DNA of 30,737 nucleotides from Candidatus Helarchaeota archaeon (lineage in GTDB: Archaea > Asgardarchaeota > Lokiarchaeia > Helarchaeales > HEL-GB-A): assembly GCA_013375405.1 (NCBI GenBank), contig JABXJU010000025.1, positions 1 to 30,737 on the forward strand. The letters are read 5' to 3'. Both the position numbers and the translations under genes were made by a program. Positions 8,793-17,656 of the stretch are shown in pieces. Each line of letters starts with the position of its first letter. The stretch's first letter is position 1. The notes under the pieces are model-generated. The model did not search any database and was not told the DNA's origin. It saw only the letters and a program-made list of their open reading frames with translations.

Positions 8793-8811
8793 TTGAAAAA
8801 AATTTTGTCAA
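8793..8811. promoter_or_regulatory. Third TTGA-N11-TCAA palindrome, reverse orientation
   Basis: A 19-bp site with the same half-sites and the same 11-nt spacing as unit 1. Its interior is the reverse complement type (A-tract then TTTTG). It lies in the same divergent intergenic region, about 45 bp upstream of the TATA-like element of the gene at 8905. It could allow joint control of both divergent transcripts. Confidence 0.35.
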
Positions 8812-8858
8812 AATTAGGAAAAATCAATTTTTCAATTTTTTTAAATGGTTCCATTTTG

Positions 8859-8866
8859 TATAATAT
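8859..8866 (+). promoter_or_regulatory. TATA-like element of the gene at 8905
   Basis: TATAATAT lies 39-46 bp upstream of the ATG at 8905. That is a usual distance for an archaeal TATA box with a short leader. AGGTGA at 8891-8896 is the likely ribosome-binding site. Confidence 0.35.
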
Positions 8867-8904
8867 CTTAGATGAAAAAAAACTTGAAATAGGTGAAGAA
8901 AAAG

Positions 8905-9405
8905 ATGGCCGCAGAAGAATTAATTAATGTGGAAGTCAAGAAGAAGTATCTTGAATTATTTAAAGAAATTTGTGAAGAGAATGAATTAGATGCCGAGAAA
9001 GAATTAAAAGCTCGATTAGAACAAGCTTTAGTCGATTCATTTCATCATTATTCAAGTAAATGTATGCATCAGGACCGGGCTTTACGGTTCTTAAAGGGTG
9101 GCAAGAGCTGCAAGAGAACCCCTGGTTTTAACTTAGATCAAATTGAAAAATTATTATCAAAGATGGATTCAATCGATGAACAAATTGAGTGGTTACAAAA
9201 TTATCTCCAACAGTTACAACAAACCCGACATATCATGTATAATGGTCCCCGTGGACTTCCTACGACCATGACCAGAGAGGAGCAATATACTTCCTTGGCA
9301 CCTTATATGCAAGCCTATCCGCAAGCAATAGAAGAAATCCGTAAGAAAATTCGCGAACTCGAAGCTCACAAGATTGTTGAAGCTGAAGTAGTTCTTAAAA
9401 TGTAA
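8905..9405 (+). CDS. Coiled-coil protein with possible ribbon-helix-helix N-terminus, paralogue of the gene at 1673
   Basis: About 166 aa. The C-terminal half shares a conserved pattern with the protein at 1673: LLSKMDSIDEQIEWL, LQQLQQTRHIM, SLAPYMQAYPQAIEEI, KKIRELE. The N-terminal 40 residues (LINVEVKKKYLELFKEI, then a second acidic helix) look like a ribbon-helix-helix-type strand-helix-helix, so DNA binding is possible but unproven. ATG 8905 is chosen because AGGTGA (8891-8896) sits 8 nt before it; the frame also has a GTG at 8893. It is divergent from the winged-helix HdrA operon and shares its upstream region, which contains three palindromes. A run of T follows the stop. Function unknown. 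Confidence 0.7.
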   Translation: MAAEELINVEVKKKYLELFKEICEENELDAEKELKARLEQALVDSFHHYSSKCMHQDRALRFLKGGKSCKRTPGFNLDQIEKLLSKMDSIDEQIEWLQNYLQQLQQTRHIMYNGPRGLPTTMTREEQYTSLAPYMQAYPQAIEEIRKKIRELEAHKIVEAEVVLKM

Positions 9406-9450
9406 AACTTTTTTCTTTTCTAATTTTCCTTTAAAATTTTTAGACGATTT
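9406..9450 (+). terminator. T-rich terminator after the coiled-coil gene
   Basis: Several T-runs directly follow the stop of the gene at 8905 and lie before the convergent nucleotidyltransferase gene. They fit an archaeal U-tract terminator. Evidence is composition and position only. Confidence 0.3.
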
Positions 9451-9461
9451 TTCCTTAGGTT

Positions 9462-10202
9462 TTAAATTTTTTTCCGTTTGATTCGTCGACGGGAAGCAGG
9501 ATCTGTTTCGGCGATTTCTTTAAGGACTGCACCGAAAGCTTCAGACGGCTTTAACAGTCTTTTTTTAAAAATACCTGTGCGTCCTTTTTCACTTCGACGT
9601 TCTAAGACTCTAATTCGTTCAAGGATAGTATCAATGCTGATATTGAGAATTTTTGCGATGACACTAGCATTATCCGAAGTCACTCGATATTCTCTATGAC
9701 CTGTTTCAGTTGGTTCGATGAAAAGAAGGCGTTTATCCACGCCGGGAACTCGCATATTAATATCTTGAGTTAGTTCAGTAGAACTGAGGGTGCCCCCAAA
9801 AGAGTAAAATTCATGTTCTCGGGGATAAAATGGAATCAAGGGGAACGTCACACTCAATTCTGGCAATGAAGAATAAACTAAAACACCTTTAATGGCTGAT
9901 AAAGGTGTAGCTTGGACGATCCAACGCTCACTTGGATCAAAACGCACAGAATCCATCGCCACATTAATTTGGAACTCTTTAACTTGGCGAGGAATTATGA
10001 CATCAATATCACTTTTTTTTGTAATATCTCCCCTCGCGATAGATCCATGTAACAGTGGTGTCAATGTCTTTAATGCCTCAAGAACAGGTTGAGCGATGGT
10101 TCGTAATCGATGAAAATGGTCCCAATGTTCAGGCTCGTACTCACGCTCATCCTCGAGATATTCGGGAGCTACTTTTTCCCTGACCACAATTTCACCCAAC
10201 AT
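9462..10202 (-). CDS. Nucleotidyltransferase-domain protein (DNA polymerase beta-like fold)
   Basis: 246 aa. The signature LLHGSIARGDITKKSDIDVII (about 49-69) is the GS-x-RGD-x(n)-SDID motif of the polymerase-beta nucleotidyltransferase superfamily, including the two metal-binding Asp residues. The remainder has a conserved-looking middle (SLPELSVTFPLIPFYPREHEF) and a basic C-terminus that may bind nucleic acid (NASVIAKILNISIDTILERIRVLERR, which resembles a helix-turn-helix). Such stand-alone archaeal proteins are widespread but uncharacterised, and the substrate is unknown. It follows the zinc-ribbon gene with a 1-nt gap, so the two form an operon. Confidence 0.75.
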   Translation of the reverse strand: MLGEIVVREKVAPEYLEDEREYEPEHWDHFHRLRTIAQPVLEALKTLTPLLHGSIARGDITKKSDIDVIIPRQVKEFQINVAMDSVRFDPSERWIVQATPLSAIKGVLVYSSLPELSVTFPLIPFYPREHEFYSFGGTLSSTELTQDINMRVPGVDKRLLFIEPTETGHREYRVTSDNASVIAKILNISIDTILERIRVLERRSEKGRTGIFKKRLLKPSEAFGAVLKEIAETDPASRRRIKRKKI

Positions 10203-10203
10203 A

Positions 10204-10707
10204 TTACCTGGGCATTACAGAGGTGCCGCATTTACCACAGAATTTGCTATTTGGTTCCACTACATGTCTACAGTTCGGACATAGAGTATAGCTGCCAGGA
10301 GGTTGAGTTTGCATATATTCCTTGTAGCTTATTCCTTGTTCCTGGAGTTGTGTAACTAAATAAAATAAAGACGATACAATTCTTTTAGTTCCTGATAACC
10401 CATGTTCGGGACACATGATATTGAATAATAACCACTGACCTTTATCTCGTAGATTTGCGATCGTACCAATTCTTTCACATTTCATGCATCTTAGCATAGC
10501 TTCAGTAAATTGGTCGAACCAAGACACTTTATCAGCAACACTCAATCTCAATTTAAAGGTCCCATGATATGGACATTTTGCCTTAAAGGACGCCCACTCC
10601 CGATCCCGATACCCTGGCGTCGTCATCGCAAATTTACGGAAATCCCGCCCCCAGAATACGGATACTGGTCCGCCACATCTTGGACAGTTCAATCCATGCA
10701 AGGACAT
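10204..10707 (-). CDS. Zinc-ribbon protein with three Cys-rich knuckle sets
   Basis: 167 aa. It has CPRCGG near the N-terminus, with a CPYHG and a CMKC-x(n)-CPEHG set in the middle. At the C-terminus is a classic zinc ribbon (LCPNCRHVVEPNSKFCGKCG). These are likely structural zinc sites; there are no transmembrane segments. I do not recognise a named family. It is co-directional with and directly upstream of the nucleotidyltransferase gene (stop at 10204, next start at 10202), so the two products probably act together, perhaps on RNA or DNA. That is inference from gene order only. Confidence 0.65.
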   Translation of the reverse strand: MSLHGLNCPRCGGPVSVFWGRDFRKFAMTTPGYRDREWASFKAKCPYHGTFKLRLSVADKVSWFDQFTEAMLRCMKCERIGTIANLRDKGQWLLFNIMCPEHGLSGTKRIVSSLFYLVTQLQEQGISYKEYMQTQPPGSYTLCPNCRHVVEPNSKFCGKCGTSVMPR

Positions 10708-10808
10708 ATAATCAAGTTAATTTATTATAAATTCTAACTTTTAAGTTTAATTTTTCCCATTCCTCTTTATTAACTACGTTAGGTCTGGTTTAAAGTTGGA
10801 GTTAGGAC

Positions 10809-11312
10809 TTATTTCTTTGGACTGAGGGGACAGCAATCGATGCTACATTTCCTACAACCAGATACATTATGTACAACCAAGGCAGTGATTACAAGTACAA
10901 TATAGATAATTAACATCACCCAGTCGAAAATTAGTAATCCAATAGTCACTAATTGAACAACATAAACGATAATGGGAATTATCATTGCAATGATCAAAAA
11001 CGATATATCAAATAACACAAGGTTTAATATTCCCTCTTCACAAAAACTTTTCTTTTCAGATCGTTTAAAGCCTAATTTAGCTCCGATGATTCCCATGCAC
11101 CAGCTTGGACAAGGTTTCCCTAGGTAATCGCAATGTCGACATGTCACATATCTGCCGCATGTCATATACAGTAGAAGCGCTCCGACCCAGATAATAAGAT
11201 ATATCCATGCAAATTTGGTTATCAGAATGTAGATCGAAAATCCAATTAAAATTACAAATAAAATCAAATTGATCGCGACATCAAATGATGTCCAAGGAGA
11301 TTCTTCCGTCAT
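10809..11312 (-). CDS. Cys-rich integral membrane protein, overlapping the acyl-CoA synthetase gene
   Basis: 167 aa with about four hydrophobic helices: two in the N-terminal 55 residues, then two between about 100 and 150. A cytoplasmic or extracytoplasmic loop carries CGRYVTCRHCDYLGKPCPSWC, and the C-terminus carries CRKCSIDCCP. Together these could hold an Fe-S cluster or zinc. I do not recognise the family. The start overlaps the 3' end of the acyl-CoA synthetase gene by 32 nt, so the two are co-transcribed and probably coupled in translation. Confidence 0.65.
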   Translation of the reverse strand: MTEESPWTSFDVAINLILFVILIGFSIYILITKFAWIYLIIWVGALLLYMTCGRYVTCRHCDYLGKPCPSWCMGIIGAKLGFKRSEKKSFCEEGILNLVLFDISFLIIAMIIPIIVYVVQLVTIGLLIFDWVMLIIYIVLVITALVVHNVSGCRKCSIDCCPLSPKK

Positions 11313-12795
11313 TATTCATTATCTTCTTTTTTTTCAGTACTTTCGTATATAAAAGCAATCCGGCAAAAGCTTTAGCCATCTGCTCAAAAGATTCATATAG
11401 GGGAATTCCATGTTTATAGAAAAGATCCGAAATTTTTCCGTATTCGCCTAACACAAAAATAGGCTTTCCAGATCGAGTGTTCTGATTGGGTGCGCCAGAC
11501 GCTGATTGGGTGAGTCGTTTATATCGCCTGACATTTTGTTTTATAAATTCGCGATACATGTTACGAAAGTTCATTTCCCCTTTTTTATAGTCCCAAATTT
11601 GTTCGTTTTCAAAAACGGGGGTAATGAGAAAGAGGGAATCATATTCTTCAAGGATCCTAGCAAATAATTTTAAAATAATACTAGGATTATAGACAGAACC
11701 GCCGTCTGTAATATCAATGGGATTAGAATGAGACCAATATTCTGGCAATAAATCATTTAAAGTTTCAATCAGTGCTTGTTTAAGTGGAGCCACATTTAAT
11801 CCATGTTTCTCTGCAGCATCTGTCATCATGACTCCTAAGGAACCTCCAAAGGTGAAGATGCCAATTTTATTTCCTTGGGGTAAAACGGAATGACTAAAGG
11901 CAGCAGCCAGATCTAACATGTCTTCCAGTGAATTGGCAGGAATTACTCCTGCTTGTGTGATGAATCCTTGATAAATGGAACTTGTTTCAGCGCTGGCAAT
12001 CGCGCCCACGTGTGATAATGCCGCACGTTGTCCCGCAGTGGTTTGTCCTGATTTATAGAAAATTACGGGTTTTTTTACTTTTCTTAGGATTTGTAACAAT
12101 TTAGAACCGTTAGTTATTCCTTCAGTGTAAACACCAATCACTTTGGTTAGCGGGTCTTGCTCGTAATATTGAATGAAATCCCCAATCGTCAGATCGCAAG
12201 CATCTCCGATGTTTACGAGCTTGTTAACCCCTAAATCTCGCCCAAATTGTGCCGAGCCCATGAGGATGAATCCCCCTGCAGTTCCTCCCCGTGTAACATA
12301 GGAGCAATGGCCCGGCTGAACCTTCAATCTTGGACCGAAGAACGCATAGAAAGATGTGGGAAGGTTAATAACTCCATTACAGTTTGGGCCAATAAGCCTA
12401 AGCCCATTTTCCCGAGCAAGCGCTAGAATTTCCTTCTCTAATTTAACCTTTGATTCATCATATAAAATAGATTCCTTAAATCCAGATGAAATTATAACAC
12501 CATTAGTTATTCCAAGTTCAATGCAATCCTCTATCACCGATTTCACATATTTACCAGGAACAACAATAAATGCTAAATCAACTTTTGGGCAATCTAAAAT
12601 GGTTTTATATAGTGGTCGTTCATAGAGTTTTTCGCCACAAGCTGAATTATTTACTAAATAAATGTCCCCTGCATAATTTTTATATATAACACTCGAGAGA
12701 ATTGTATGCGCAGCACCATATGGCTTCCTACTTGCCCCGATTACAGCAATGGACTTTGGATTAAAGAATTTATCAATAATACTACTATCTACCAT
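11281..12795 (-). CDS. ADP-forming acyl-CoA synthetase alpha subunit (AcdA-like)
   Basis: 504 aa, compared with about 460 for typical alpha subunits. Family role: conversion of acyl-CoA, ADP and Pi to acid, CoA and ATP through a phospho-histidine. Seen: an N-terminal CoA-binding Rossmann domain (KSIAVIGASRKPYGAAH, about 14-30), the succinyl-CoA-ligase-like domains (LRLIGPNCNGVIN; VTRGGTAGGF), and the active-site histidine in AALSHVGAIAS, where SHTGA is the common form. The ATP-grasp beta subunit is not encoded here, so the partner must be elsewhere. The C-terminal tail after about residue 475 is extra and overlaps the next gene. The likely substrate is a short acyl-CoA; which one cannot be told from the sequence. 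Confidence 0.85.
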   Translation of the reverse strand: MVDSSIIDKFFNPKSIAVIGASRKPYGAAHTILSSVIYKNYAGDIYLVNNSACGEKLYERPLYKTILDCPKVDLAFIVVPGKYVKSVIEDCIELGITNGVIISSGFKESILYDESKVKLEKEILALARENGLRLIGPNCNGVINLPTSFYAFFGPRLKVQPGHCSYVTRGGTAGGFILMGSAQFGRDLGVNKLVNIGDACDLTIGDFIQYYEQDPLTKVIGVYTEGITNGSKLLQILRKVKKPVIFYKSGQTTAGQRAALSHVGAIASAETSSIYQGFITQAGVIPANSLEDMLDLAAAFSHSVLPQGNKIGIFTFGGSLGVMMTDAAEKHGLNVAPLKQALIETLNDLLPEYWSHSNPIDITDGGSVYNPSIILKLFARILEEYDSLFLITPVFENEQIWDYKKGEMNFRNMYREFIKQNVRRYKRLTQSASGAPNQNTRSGKPIFVLGEYGKISDLFYKHGIPLYESFEQMAKAFAGLLLYTKVLKKKKIMNNDGRISLDII

Positions 12796-12903
12796 TGAAC
12801 TTACTGTTACATTATTTATTAATTATCTTTTGCTATATCGTTGGATTAGAGATGTGAAAGGAGAACAGCATACTTTTCTGATAGTTCCACCTGAACCAAG
12901 TGT

Positions 12904-13734
12904 TTATGTTGCTAATTTTTTTCCTAAATGATATGATAAAAATAATGAGAATGGTATTCCGAGAAACGTAGAAAGAAACGCTGGAATGAATGTGAAAATC
13001 CTCCAATACTCCATAACATATAACGAGAAGCCTAAAACTATGAAGATCAATGTTGAGAACAAAATAATAGATATTTTCGTATTCCTATCATGTTTTTTTT
13101 CAAGAAATCCCTCATGTTTCCACCCCATTATGGAGGCAAAAATCAAGAGTATAATTGTTAATACAATCATGTAAAAGCCAAACACACGGTAATCCTTGGA
13201 TGTTACGCTTACTAAATCCCGCCACCATTCGAGATCATAACCAGAATTGACTGAGTGGGTGAAAAGATCTGTCCTTGTCCCACACCAGAAAATATCATGT
13301 AAGAAAGATCCGCCCAGCCCTAGCGCAAGCAGTCCAACAGTTATTATAAAGAAATTTCCAAGTTTAAGATTCGATGAATATTTGATATATGATGCACAAC
13401 CTACCAATGCGAGTCCCGCCGGCAATAATATAAAAGAAAATAACGTATAGAAATTGAAAAATAGGTATTTTGCGTCAAAAGTGGAAAACTCCAGCTCAAA
13501 GAAATAGGGATGATGTAGGCACATAAAAACCATTGCGGTTATGGCAAGGGCTAATCCAAATACAATCAAAAATATCCTGAGTGAGTTTCTTCTAGAAATT
13601 TCTCTTTTATTAAAATAGTGTACAAGGGATTTCCATGGGGGTAATAACAAGGGTGGAAGGCATAAAACAAGTCCAAATATGATATAAATCCACAGAACGT
13701 GGAAAGTACCTTCTAAAAACATTTTTCTCAACAA
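12904..13734 (-). CDS. Polytopic membrane protein, unknown function
   Basis: 276 aa with about seven hydrophobic helices (for example near residues 10-33, 50-72, 88-108, 128-148, 185-205, 222-242 and 250-270). Loops are short, and no catalytic or cofactor motif is visible. A conserved-looking extracytoplasmic loop (LHDIFWCGTRTDLFTHSV) follows the fourth helix. I do not recognise the family. It stands between the acyl-CoA synthetase gene and endonuclease III on the same strand, with gaps of about 108 and 59 nt, so its operon membership is uncertain. Confidence 0.6.
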   Translation of the reverse strand: MLRKMFLEGTFHVLWIYIIFGLVLCLPPLLLPPWKSLVHYFNKREISRRNSLRIFLIVFGLALAITAMVFMCLHHPYFFELEFSTFDAKYLFFNFYTLFSFILLPAGLALVGCASYIKYSSNLKLGNFFIITVGLLALGLGGSFLHDIFWCGTRTDLFTHSVNSGYDLEWWRDLVSVTSKDYRVFGFYMIVLTIILLIFASIMGWKHEGFLEKKHDRNTKISIILFSTLIFIVLGFSLYVMEYWRIFTFIPAFLSTFLGIPFSLFLSYHLGKKLAT

Positions 13735-13793
13735 AAATATCTACTTAACTGAATCTATTTTAATCTTCATTCATAAAAATTTTCTATTTACAT

Positions 13794-14480
13794 CTACTTT
13801 TTAGCTTTTTTACCTTTTTTTTGCTTTACGACGATGATTTTTGGGCAGAGGTGATTTACAGGGCATGTCGGACATTGAGGATTAATGGCTTTGCATACTT
13901 GGCGTCCAAAAAAAATGAGAGAGACATGAATAGTGAAAATTTGTTCTTCAGAGATAAGTGACTCGATCGCTTGCCGAACATCATCATATTTGGCATTTTG
14001 CGGGACAAGCCCAATTCGTTTACTAATTCGAGTGATATGAGTATCCACAGGTAGAATCGGCCGTTTGGCAACAAAATTCAGTATGATATCCGCCGTTTTA
14101 TTTCCTATCCCGGGAAGGCTCATTAATTTCTTACGAGCATCTTCGAGGGGCAAATCATAGATGAATAAAAAATCAGAATTCCATTCGGAAAAAATTATTT
14201 GAGAAATCTCTATAATTCGTTTGCTCTTTTGATTGTGCAGACCCGCGATGCGAATCTCCTCTTGGATTTCGCTTTGGTTTGCCTTTGCGAGTATTTCAGG
14301 CGTAATATTTTTGAACTTAACTTGTAAGTTGTCAAACGCTGCAAGCGAATTTTTATCTGTTGTATTTTGTGACAAGAGGGTTCGTATTAACGTCTCGAAG
14401 GGCGATAATAGTTTCCAATTTTTAATAAATTTGGAAATATCCATTTCTTTTGCGATTATAGCTAAAATTTCAGAGGACAT
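13794..14480 (-). CDS. nth: Endonuclease III (HhH-GPD DNA glycosylase/AP lyase)
   Basis: 228 aa, the usual length. It removes oxidised pyrimidines from DNA and cleaves the abasic site in base excision repair. Seen: a helix-hairpin-helix LPGIGNKTADI with the catalytic lysine K128, the catalytic aspartate D146 in PVDTHITR, and the [4Fe-4S] loop C196-x6-C203-x2-C206-x5-C212. The C-terminus is Lys-rich. It is transcribed divergently from mmp15 with about 110 nt between the starts. Housekeeping; no special link to the MCR genes is suggested. Confidence 0.92.
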   Translation of the reverse strand: MSSEILAIIAKEMDISKFIKNWKLLSPFETLIRTLLSQNTTDKNSLAAFDNLQVKFKNITPEILAKANQSEIQEEIRIAGLHNQKSKRIIEISQIIFSEWNSDFLFIYDLPLEDARKKLMSLPGIGNKTADIILNFVAKRPILPVDTHITRISKRIGLVPQNAKYDDVRQAIESLISEEQIFTIHVSLIFFGRQVCKAINPQCPTCPVNHLCPKIIVVKQKKGKKAKK

Positions 14481-14589
14481 TTCTACAACATTAATTAGTG
14501 AAAGGATTAGAAAAGTTTTATTTCAAAAGTTGCAATTTGTTTATACAATAAAGAAGTGAATAGATAAGTTAGACAGATTCGGGGATTAA

Positions 14590-15822
14590 GTGACTGAAAT
14601 CAAGATCGCCCAAATAAGTTGTGGCACGGAATGGAGTGGCATCCAGCACAATTTGGAGCACGCAGCAAGCATTGTTGGGGCAAAATTGGTCTACCCTGAG
14701 GTTGATTTAGAGTTTATCCAGAAATCCTCCAATGATTTTGGACTAGAGGTGGATAGTGCAAATTTAAAATTGATGATTGCCCGGGCTATGGCGATCGCAC
14801 AAAAAATTTCGGATGCCGACGCCGCCTTCATCGTCACGTGCTTTCGATGCGCCGAAGGCGCCTTAGCGCGTCATGAAATCCGTCGCTATCTTCAACGGTA
14901 CAGTGATCTCCCAGTAATCATGTATGCCTTCACGGAGCATCCAAAAACGAGCGAATTAGTAATCCGGTTGGAAGCCTTAGCTACGGTCGTGAAACAGAAG
15001 GTACTGCTCGCAAGACAGAAGCAAGAAGGACTTACCCTCGGAATTGACTCCGGGTCTTCGACAACTAAGGCTGTTATCATGCAAGATAATGAAATTATCG
15101 GTATTGGATGGGAACCCACACATGAAATTGCGAATACTGCGAAAAAAGTCACCGAAGAGGCATTAGACGAAGCTAAAATGAAGATGAATCAGATCGAGGG
15201 TATTGGCGTGACGGGTTATGGCCGATTCATAATCGGAAAGCAATACAAAGCGGATCTAATACAAGAAGAGTTGACCGTGAATTCAAAAGGAGCTGTATTT
15301 CTAGCAGATCGGCAAAAAGGTGAGGCAACAGTTATCGATATTGGCGGGCTTGATAATAAAGTTATAACTCTCTTAAACGGCATTCCTGACGCATTCACAG
15401 TGGGAGGAATATGTGCCGGAAGTTCTGGACGGTTTCTCGAACTCGCTGCTGCTCGATTAGGAGTCCCTATTTTAGAATTCGGTGAGATCGCTTTACAAGG
15501 GGATCCAGAAAAAGCTATTCTTGACAGTTACTGTAGTATCTTCGGAATCCAAGATATGGTTTCTAAACTTGCTGAGGGCTTTGATAAAGCTGATGTCGCT
15601 GCAGCTGCCTGTCGTAGTGTTGCCGAACAAGTCTTCACACAACAATTACAGGAAATTGACTTGAGGGATCCAGTCATTGAAGTAGGAGGCACTTCCCTCG
15701 TGAAAGGATTGGTCAAACAGATGCAAGACGTATTAGGACGCGAAATTAATGTTCCGAAACACTCCCCGTTTGCAGGAGCAGTAGGTGCGGCTCTTTTAAC
15801 TTCGGGTTTAATTTCTAAGTGA
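14590..15822 (+). CDS. mmp15: Methanogenesis marker protein 15 (ASKHA ATPase of the MCR maturation set)
   Basis: 410 aa. The N-terminal 140 residues form a methanogen-specific domain with several Cys ([17 protein letters not shown]). From about residue 150 there is an acetate-kinase/Hsp70-type ATPase domain like the activators of 2-hydroxyacyl-CoA dehydratases: phosphate-1 loop [13 protein letters not shown], phosphate-2 [11 protein letters not shown], and the cluster-binding [13 protein letters not shown]. By analogy with those activators it could drive ATP-dependent low-potential electron transfer. Its family is confined to MCR-containing archaea. The start is GTG at 14590. It heads an operon with mmp17 (7-nt gap) and mmp7. 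I infer a role in MCR activation or F430-site reduction. Confidence 0.88.
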   Translation: MTEIKIAQISCGTEWSGIQHNLEHAASIVGAKLVYPEVDLEFIQKSSNDFGLEVDSANLKLMIARAMAIAQKISDADAAFIVTCFRCAEGALARHEIRRYLQRYSDLPVIMYAFTEHPKTSELVIRLEALATVVKQKVLLARQKQEGLTLGIDSGSSTTKAVIMQDNEIIGIGWEPTHEIANTAKKVTEEALDEAKMKMNQIEGIGVTGYGRFIIGKQYKADLIQEELTVNSKGAVFLADRQKGEATVIDIGGLDNKVITLLNGIPDAFTVGGICAGSSGRFLELAAARLGVPILEFGEIALQGDPEKAILDSYCSIFGIQDMVSKLAEGFDKADVAAAACRSVAEQVFTQQLQEIDLRDPVIEVGGTSLVKGLVKQMQDVLGREINVPKHSPFAGAVGAALLTSGLISK

Positions 15823-15829
15823 AAGAAGA

Positions 15830-16513
15830 ATGGCAGAAAAGATATTTGTTGAAAATTTAGATCAATCAGATCCTTTCAATTTTGGTATTATTTCTTATAA
15901 AGTGATTGCAGATCATGTTTTTACAGATTTAACCCTTGCCGGGGCTGTTCAATCCATTCGAATTTTAATTGATATTGAAAAACCGTTCTTTTATCTTGCA
16001 GGTGAATTGCGTCTAGTCGCATCACCGGTTCGTGTTTCTGATATTGCGTCCCTTAGTCTAGAGGAGGAGGGGATTCACGTTGTCATTGAAGATGAAAGTT
16101 ACGCCCCTGATCTGTTAAAGCTCCTCTGGACGAAATTTGGCCGGGAAAACATAACACAAATTGATCGTTGGAACCTCATCATTCCAAATCTTATTACTGC
16201 GGAAGAATTAGAACATATGATTGCTGTTAATCCGCGAGATCGCATCATGAATAAAATTCTCGATGCATTGAATCGCATCATCCCTGAAGGATTTCGGGTA
16301 CGGAAAAGAAGCCTCGAGAAAGGACACATAACTATAATAGCTTCTGAGAATCCTATTGAACCCGAATGGATTCAGAAAGCGGAAAATGCATTAAAAAATC
16401 CTCCTGTACAAATCCCAGCAGATTATCTTGAACAATTAAAGCAAACACCGAAAAAGATAGAGAAAAAAATCGTACCATGGAAAACACACGAATTCCAGGA
16501 GAGCGTTAAATGA
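15830..16513 (+). CDS. mmp17: Methanogenesis marker protein 17
   Basis: 227 aa, with an extended C-terminus compared with the roughly 190-aa family norm. The body alternates strands and helices (FNFGIISYKVIADHVFTDL, IRILIDIEKPFFYLAGELRL, RWNLIIPNLITAEELEHM). No catalytic motif is visible. Mmp17 has been found in the MCR activation complex of methanogens together with McrC, Mmp3, Mmp7 and A2, which is the basis for the role given here. Its stop overlaps the mmp7 start as ATGA at 16510-16513, so the two are translationally coupled and probably produced in matching amounts. Confidence 0.85.
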   Translation: MAEKIFVENLDQSDPFNFGIISYKVIADHVFTDLTLAGAVQSIRILIDIEKPFFYLAGELRLVASPVRVSDIASLSLEEEGIHVVIEDESYAPDLLKLLWTKFGRENITQIDRWNLIIPNLITAEELEHMIAVNPRDRIMNKILDALNRIIPEGFRVRKRSLEKGHITIIASENPIEPEWIQKAENALKNPPVQIPADYLEQLKQTPKKIEKKIVPWKTHEFQESVK

Positions 16514-17436
16514 GTGTGGAATCTTTTATATTCGAAGGTGGTGCACATAAGCACGAGCTTCTAGTAGAATTAATTGAAGATCTCGGCGGGTGGGTAATAC
16601 AAAAAAAAATCCTAGCACAAGAAAGCACCATCACCTTCACGATTCCGAATGCAGCTGATATTCCCCTCATCCGAGAAAAAGTATTGGAGTTACGCGGAAG
16701 TTTAAAGATTCAACCGCTATTAGGGACTGAAGTTGCAGTAGTATCTCCAACTATTGCCCGACATCATTTACCACATGTTTTATGTGATATTGCAGAATTT
16801 ATGCGTCGCATGGGTGCAAAAACCAATATGATTGGATTGGCGAGAGGGGTGGGACAGCGTACTGCCCAAATTTCGACCCGTGAGAAAAATATCATTGAAG
16901 AACACGACGCCGCCATTTTCGTTTTCGGCAATTTTGAACATTGTCTCAAGGAGCATAAGTGGAAACTCTATAAAGATATTACGGTCCCATTTGTAATCAC
17001 TGGTGGCCCAGAACTAGACTCAATCCCTTATGCAGAACATTATGTCAGTAAGATTGGACGCCTCCCATACCGCTTTAGACGGTTAGAAGAACTCGAAAAA
17101 CTTCGTGAAATTGGTGTAAATATAGCCCACGCCATTGAAAAGGTTCGCGAATCACTAGAACGTGACCCCCCTATTTTACCATCCTTCGCGGTTAAGGAAG
17201 AGATTGAGCGTCAGGTGCCAGAACTAGAAAGTGTATTTTCACCCACACCCATCGTGCCTCAAATTCGCGGACTTCGAATCAAATTACCATATTCTCAATT
17301 TAAAGAGAAGATAGCATACGTTAAGATTGGTAACTACCGTTTGGATGAAATTGCAGAAATTAAACAATCAAATTTCAGAGATTACATCTGTGTCAGACTG
17401 CTTTCAAAATCACAAATATCTTTAAAAAAGAATTGA
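16510..17436 (+). CDS. mmp7: Methanogenesis marker protein 7
   Basis: 308 aa, typical for the family. Recognisable segments are VVSPTIARHHLPHVLCDI, FMRRMGAKTNMIGLARGVGQR, AIFVFGNFEHCLKEHKW and PFVITGGPELDSIPYAEHY. The protein is cytoplasmic. In methanogens it belongs to the assembly that reductively activates methyl-coenzyme M reductase and holds unusual iron-sulfur clusters at subunit interfaces; single Cys residues at ARHHLPHVLC and NFEHC could contribute. It is the last gene of the mmp15-mmp17-mmp7 operon and starts inside the mmp17 stop (ATGA). It converges with the rubredoxin gene 12 nt downstream. Confidence 0.87.
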   Translation: MSVESFIFEGGAHKHELLVELIEDLGGWVIQKKILAQESTITFTIPNAADIPLIREKVLELRGSLKIQPLLGTEVAVVSPTIARHHLPHVLCDIAEFMRRMGAKTNMIGLARGVGQRTAQISTREKNIIEEHDAAIFVFGNFEHCLKEHKWKLYKDITVPFVITGGPELDSIPYAEHYVSKIGRLPYRFRRLEELEKLREIGVNIAHAIEKVRESLERDPPILPSFAVKEEIERQVPELESVFSPTPIVPQIRGLRIKLPYSQFKEKIAYVKIGNYRLDEIAEIKQSNFRDYICVRLLSKSQISLKKN

Positions 17437-17448
17437 TAAAATAAAACC

Positions 17449-17583
17449 TTATATTTTCACAAATTTGTCTTTAGATGCTCCACATTTGCGACATCTCCAG
17501 TAATCTGGGAGTTGGTCAAAAGGCGTACCTTCTTTTTCTTCATCGTAGACCCAGCCGCAAATTTTACATCTCCATCGCGCCAT
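17449..17583 (-). CDS. Rubredoxin, 44 aa
   Basis: The complete product has two CxxCG knuckles, CKICGWVYD and [11 protein letters not shown], with the typical aromatic-rich middle ([11 protein letters not shown]). These bind one Fe(Cys)4 centre that carries single electrons in the cytoplasm. At 44 residues it is slightly shorter than usual (about 52), but all four ligands are present. It lies 73 nt downstream of the 92-aa gene that follows atwA, on the same strand, and converges with mmp7. Its position between two MCR-activation transcripts suggests that it supplies or accepts electrons in that process; this is inference from location only. Confidence 0.9.
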   Translation of the reverse strand: MARWRCKICGWVYDEEKEGTPFDQLPDYWRCRKCGASKDKFVKI

Positions 17584-17656
17584 ATCGCTTTCTCCAGTCT
17601 ATCTCTTTAATTATTGATTTATACTATTGAATTAAAATATTTAATTTTTAAGGCAA

